NCBI GenBank assembly: GCA_963838845.1
Contig: CAWISR010000003.1
Coordinates: forward strand, 248,001 to 312,000
Length of the DNA: 64,000 bases
Source of the DNA: CAVRXQ01 sp963838845
GTDB taxonomy: Bacteria; Actinomycetota; Acidimicrobiia; Acidimicrobiales; Bog-793
Direction: 5' to 3'
The stretch's first letter is position 1; the number at the start of each line of letters is the position of its first letter. The translations under genes and the position numbers were made by a program. Under the pieces are notes generated by a model. The model did no database searches. It worked only from the letters and a program-made list of their open reading frames with translations, and was not told the DNA's origin. Positions 61,171 through 64,000 of the stretch are shown here, in pieces.

Positions 61171-62175
61171 GTGACGACCGCCGATCTCCACGCGACCTCG
61201 CGCGTCGGCGACTCGTTGCTACGACGCATCCTCGCGCGACTCGGCGATCCGAGAACGGTGCGAGCACTCGCCCTCGCCTCGGTCGTTTGCTACGCGCTCT
61301 TGGTCCTCACGGGCGGCGCGGTTCGGCTCACCGGTTCGGGACTTGGCTGCGCGGACTGGCCCGAATGCTTTCAGGGTCACCTCGTTGCGCCAGCGTCGTT
61401 CCATCCGCTCATCGAATTCACCAACCGGGTCGTGACGATCGCGGTATCGGCCGTGACGATCGTCGCGTTCCTTTCGGCGGTCGCGCTTCGGCCAAGACGT
61501 CGCGACCTCGTCGGGCTCGGCGCGGCGTTGATCGCCGGACTTGTCGCACAAATCATCCTCGGCGGACTTGTCGTGCTCACGAAGCTCAACCCGTACCTCG
61601 TCGCGTTGCATTTCGCCCTCACGCTCGTCGTGCTCGCGGCTGCGCTTGTGATGTATCACCTCGCGCGAACCTATTCCACCCACCGACAGCCACTCGTTCG
61701 CAATGAAGTTGTCTGGCTCGCGCGCTTGCTTCTCGGCGCGCTGTGCGTCCTCATTCTCGCCGGCACGATGGTGACTGGCGCCGGACCGCATGCTGGTGGA
61801 AAGGGTGCGAAACGAATTCCGATCGCCTTCCGGGACATCGCGGAGCTGCACTCGACTATCGCTTTGTTCCTCATCGGATGCACACTCGCCTCGCTGTTCG
61901 CGCTCCACGTCGCGAAGGCTCCGCAGCGAACCCAGCGCGTGGCGAGAACGATGCTCGAGGTGCTCTTTCTCCAGGGAACTCTCGGGTACACGCAGTATTT
62001 CCTCCACGACGCGTCGGTCGTCATCGAGTTCCATCTCGCCGGCGCCACCGCGGCGTGGATCGCGATGATCACCTTCTACCTCTCCCTCCACTCTCACCCC
62101 GAGCCGGCAAAAACGGACGAGATCGCCGCGACAACGAAGACGCGCCTCTCCGCTCCGGTGGGGGCGACGACGTGA
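61171..62175 (+). CDS. ctaA: haem A synthase CtaA (COX15/CtaA family)
   Basis: A 334-residue protein with eight membrane helices. GGAVRLTGSGLGCADWPECFQGH is the N-terminal signature, with the regulatory Cys pair and the Glu needed for catalysis. His ligands lie in LIEFTNRVV (substituted here around the first position), ALHFALTL, ELHSTIAL and EFHLAGA. It oxidises the C8 methyl of haem O to a formyl group, making haem A for CtaD. It starts at GTG 61171, seven bases after the regulator gene. Confidence 0.88.
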   Translation: MTTADLHATSRVGDSLLRRILARLGDPRTVRALALASVVCYALLVLTGGAVRLTGSGLGCADWPECFQGHLVAPASFHPLIEFTNRVVTIAVSAVTIVAFLSAVALRPRRRDLVGLGAALIAGLVAQIILGGLVVLTKLNPYLVALHFALTLVVLAAALVMYHLARTYSTHRQPLVRNEVVWLARLLLGALCVLILAGTMVTGAGPHAGGKGAKRIPIAFRDIAELHSTIALFLIGCTLASLFALHVAKAPQRTQRVARTMLEVLFLQGTLGYTQYFLHDASVVIEFHLAGATAAWIAMITFYLSLHSHPEPAKTDEIAATTKTRLSAPVGATT

Positions 62176-62206
62176 CGCGGCGCAAGAGCTGCGGCTAGGC
62201 CGCGCG

Positions 62207-62503
62207 ATGAGCGCCACGACAGCGCCGGATGTCGTCGAGAGGGAATCTCCGCAGGAGGACGTGGTCGCCGACCGGCCATGGCTCGTCGTCGTTTGGAACG
62301 ATCCGGTCAACTTGATGGACTACGTCACCTACGTCTTCCAAAAGCTCTTCGGCTACTCGTTCGAGAAAGCGACCCGCCTGATGCTCGACGTCCACCACAA
62401 AGGCCGCGCCGTCGTCTCGTCGGGTACCCGCGAACGGGCCGAGTTCGACGTTGGGCGCCTCCATCGGCACGGACTCTGGGCGACCCTCGAACAATCGTCG
62501 TGA
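62207..62503 (+). CDS. clpS: Clp protease adaptor ClpS
   Basis: A 98-residue ClpS with an unstructured N-terminus and then VVVWNDPVNLMDYVTYVFQK, which contains the Asn-Asp that binds N-degron amino groups. MLDVHHKGRAVVSSGTRERAE carries the His and the ClpA/C contact. It delivers N-end-rule substrates to ClpCP. The DUF2017 gene starts in its stop codon (GTGA), a pairing common in actinobacteria. Confidence 0.92.
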   Translation: MSATTAPDVVERESPQEDVVADRPWLVVVWNDPVNLMDYVTYVFQKLFGYSFEKATRLMLDVHHKGRAVVSSGTRERAEFDVGRLHRHGLWATLEQSS

Positions 62504-63099
62504 GCAAGAGCGAGCGAACGCCCGTCGTTCGGCGCACGGACAGCGGCTTTTCGATCGGGCTGTCCGCCGACGAGCGCTCGCTACTGCGATCGATCGCCGC
62601 GCACCTGCGAGAGGAGATCAGGACGATCGCAGACCCATCGGAATCCGTGCCCGATGAACTTCGGCGACTGCTCCCCACCGCCTACCCCACCGACCCCGTC
62701 GCCCAAGCCGAGTTCGACGAGTCCCAACGCCGAGAAACCGTTGATCACCACGCCAGAGCGCTCGAGATACTCGAAAAGACGGCAGGCGCCGAGGAGTTGA
62801 CTGATGAGGAGGTGTCGGCGTGGCTCGACGCGTTGGTCGAACTCCGGCTCGTGTACGGCACGGCGCTTGGTGTCGAAGAGACCTGGGAGGAACCTGACCC
62901 GGCCGATCCGCGATATGGCGAATGGCTCGCGTACGCCTACCTCACGTACATCACCTCAGAACTCGTCGACGTGCTAAAGGCAACCCTGCCTCCCTACGAC
63001 GGCAGTGCCGACGAACGCGCTCCAGACGATCCATGGGGCGAGCCGCCCGGGGATCTGCGATGGGACGGAACACCGCTGCCACCGGACGAGTCGGTATGA
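62500..63099 (+). CDS. DUF2017 family protein
   Basis: A 199-residue soluble, acidic, mostly helical protein. LSADERSLLRSIAAHLREEI near the start, LLPTAYPTDPVAQAEFDE in the middle, and WLAYAYLTYITSELVDVL near the end match the DUF2017 pattern. It is encoded next to clpS in many actinobacteria. Function unknown; the coupling suggests a role in regulated proteolysis. GTG 62500 overlaps the clpS stop. Confidence 0.85.
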   Translation: MSKSERTPVVRRTDSGFSIGLSADERSLLRSIAAHLREEIRTIADPSESVPDELRRLLPTAYPTDPVAQAEFDESQRRETVDHHARALEILEKTAGAEELTDEEVSAWLDALVELRLVYGTALGVEETWEEPDPADPRYGEWLAYAYLTYITSELVDVLKATLPPYDGSADERAPDDPWGEPPGDLRWDGTPLPPDESV

Positions 63100-63188
63100 C
63101 CGTACGGGGCAATACGGGCGATGTTGTCGGAACGCGCAGAAGGGCAATTCGCCGACCCAGGTAGTCTCCGCACGCGTCATTCCTCTGA

Positions 63189-63264
63189 GCCCCCATCGTC
63201 CAGCGGCCAAGGACGCCGCCCTTTCAAGGCGGAAACACGGGTCCGAATCCCGTTGGGGGTGCCA
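63189..63264 (+). tRNA. tRNA-Glu (anticodon TTC)
   Basis: The acceptor GCCCCCA pairs with TGGGGGT, the anticodon stem encloses CTTTCAA (anticodon TTC, reading GAA/GAG), the T-arm is ACGGG-TCCGAAT-CCCGT, the discriminator is G and CCA is encoded (63262-63264). It is the only tRNA in the window with encoded CCA. Confidence 0.95.
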
Positions 63265-63375
63265 TTTGCGGTTGAGCGCTCATTGGATTTCCGCTTGCAG
63301 CCCGACGCGCCAGTCAGAGATTTTGGACGTCGGCCGCCATTGCGAGTCATCGGAGACGCGGCCGAACGGGATCCC

Positions 63376-64000
63376 TCATCGAAGCGGAATCAGCTGCAAG
63401 ATGGCCTCGTCGAAGTAGGTCACACGCGACTCCGGAAGAAGTAAGACGCGCTCCGGCGCCAGTTGGGCAACGAAAACGGAGTCGTGGCTCACGAGGATCA
63501 CGGTGCCCTCGTAGTGCTGCAACGCGGCAAGAAGTGCTTCCACCGACTGGGGGTCGAGATTGTTCGTCGGCTCGTCGAGCAATAACAGGTTCGCCCCAGA
63601 CATCATCAGCCGTGTCAAGGCGAGTTTGGTCTTCTCCCCGCCCGACAAGGTTCCCGCCTTTTGATCGGCGACGTCGCCGCTCAGACCGAAATGACCGAGG
63701 GTTGTCCGCATTTGACCCACGGTCGCGTCCGGGGAGACCGACCGGAGATTGTCGAGAGCGGATAGGGACGGCTGGATGTCCTCGTGCTCCTGTGCGTAGA
63801 AACCGAGTGTCACGTTCGCCCCGAGCTTGACCCAACCGCTGTCCGGGGTATCGCGGCCAGCGAGACAGCGCAGCAGGGTGGTCTTGCCCGCACCGTTCAC
63901 ACCCACCAGCAACAAGACGTCGCCGCGTTGCACCAGCAGCTCGACATTGGCGAACACCCGATGTTCACCAAATGACTTCGACAGACCGTGCACTTCGACG
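63376..64000 (-). CDS. ABC-F family ATPase, C-terminal part (cut by the window edge)
   Basis: The visible 208 codons encode the second ATPase domain: Walker A GVNGAGKTT, signature LSGGEKTKLAL, Walker B LLLLDEPTNNLD, the H-switch VSHDS, and a C-terminal VTYFDEAI segment. ABC-F proteins act on the ribosome (translation factors or antibiotic resistance) rather than in membrane transport. The 5' part, with the first ATPase domain and the linker, lies beyond 64000, so the subfamily cannot be decided. Confidence 0.85.
   Translation of the reverse strand, partial: VEVHGLSKSFGEHRVFANVELLVQRGDVLLLVGVNGAGKTTLLRCLAGRDTPDSGWVKLGANVTLGFYAQEHEDIQPSLSALDNLRSVSPDATVGQMRTTLGHFGLSGDVADQKAGTLSGGEKTKLALTRLMMSGANLLLLDEPTNNLDPQSVEALLAALQHYEGTVILVSHDSVFVAQLAPERVLLLPESRVTYFDEAILQLIPLR

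Noticed and set aside
1..64000. CRISPR arrays, rRNA genes, prophage structural genes and biosynthetic megasynthases
   Set aside because: None seen: no regularly spaced direct repeats, no rRNA signatures, no capsid/terminase-like or NRPS/PKS modules.

Overview
The window is GC-rich (roughly 60-65% by eye) chromosomal DNA from an actinobacterium, plausibly of the class Acidimicrobiia. The phylum rests on gene content: an actinobacterial ctaE-qcrCAB operon plus ctaC-ctaD-ctaF with the small actinobacterial subunit IV, a SenX3/RegX3-like two-component pair, ClpS next to a DUF2017 protein, an MptB-type mannosyltransferase, a SCO6880-type secretion cluster, and dense operons with ATGA/GTGA start-stop overlaps. 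The class is an inference from the overall mix and was not tested. No rRNA or CRISPR array is present. Four tRNA genes are: Thr(CGT), Ser(TGA), Thr(TGT) and Glu(TTC).

Layout. 1-6.7 kb: four multi-pass GT-C-type membrane proteins for cell-envelope glycan assembly (two on each strand, meeting tail to tail with an overlap). 6.9-12.8 kb: an SDR dehydrogenase, a nitroreductase, a DUF3048 lipoprotein-like protein, a small secreted protein, a PrmC-related methyltransferase and a large secreted protein of unknown function. 13-20 kb: loosely packed single genes (RidA, GNAT, GAF, methyltransferase, HD-GYP, a pilin-like remnant, a GYD protein). 20-26.4 kb: an accessory stretch lying between tRNA-Thr(CGT) and tRNA-Ser(TGA). 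It holds a frameshifted secreted protein, tiny zinc-ribbon proteins, an orphan ClpX-type zinc finger, a dispersed short repeat, and a complete IS1595-family transposon (22122-24637). That transposon has 25-bp inverted ends, an exact 8-bp target duplication and three non-transposase passenger genes.

26.5-31 kb: larB-larC (nickel-pincer cofactor synthesis), a Thr-rich membrane-anchored protein, and a UDP-sulfoquinovose synthase. 31.3-46 kb is the respiratory and haem block: the bc1 complex and oxidase subunit III, hemE-hemH-cgoX followed by an lnt homologue, a GtrA protein, a frameshifted tesB, then ctaC/D/F and tatA. HemE, CgoX and ferrochelatase supply haem for the cytochromes encoded on either side, and CtaA (61.2 kb) makes the haem A needed by CtaD. 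46.3-48.5 kb: a fused E1 alpha-beta 2-oxoacid dehydrogenase.

48.5-61.2 kb: the phosphate-uptake genes pstB, pstS, pstC and pstA (in that order of transcription), then five type IV secretion/conjugation-type genes on the same strand, then the divergent phoR/phoB-type regulators. 61.2-64 kb: ctaA, clpS, DUF2017, tRNA-Glu and the start of an ABC-F ATPase gene that leaves the window.

The most unusual items are the cargo-carrying IS1595 transposon, the relaxase-less secretion cluster sitting between pst and its likely regulators, a perfect 14-bp hairpin at the start of pstC, an Lnt homologue whose catalytic cysteine is serine, and two genes broken by frameshifts.
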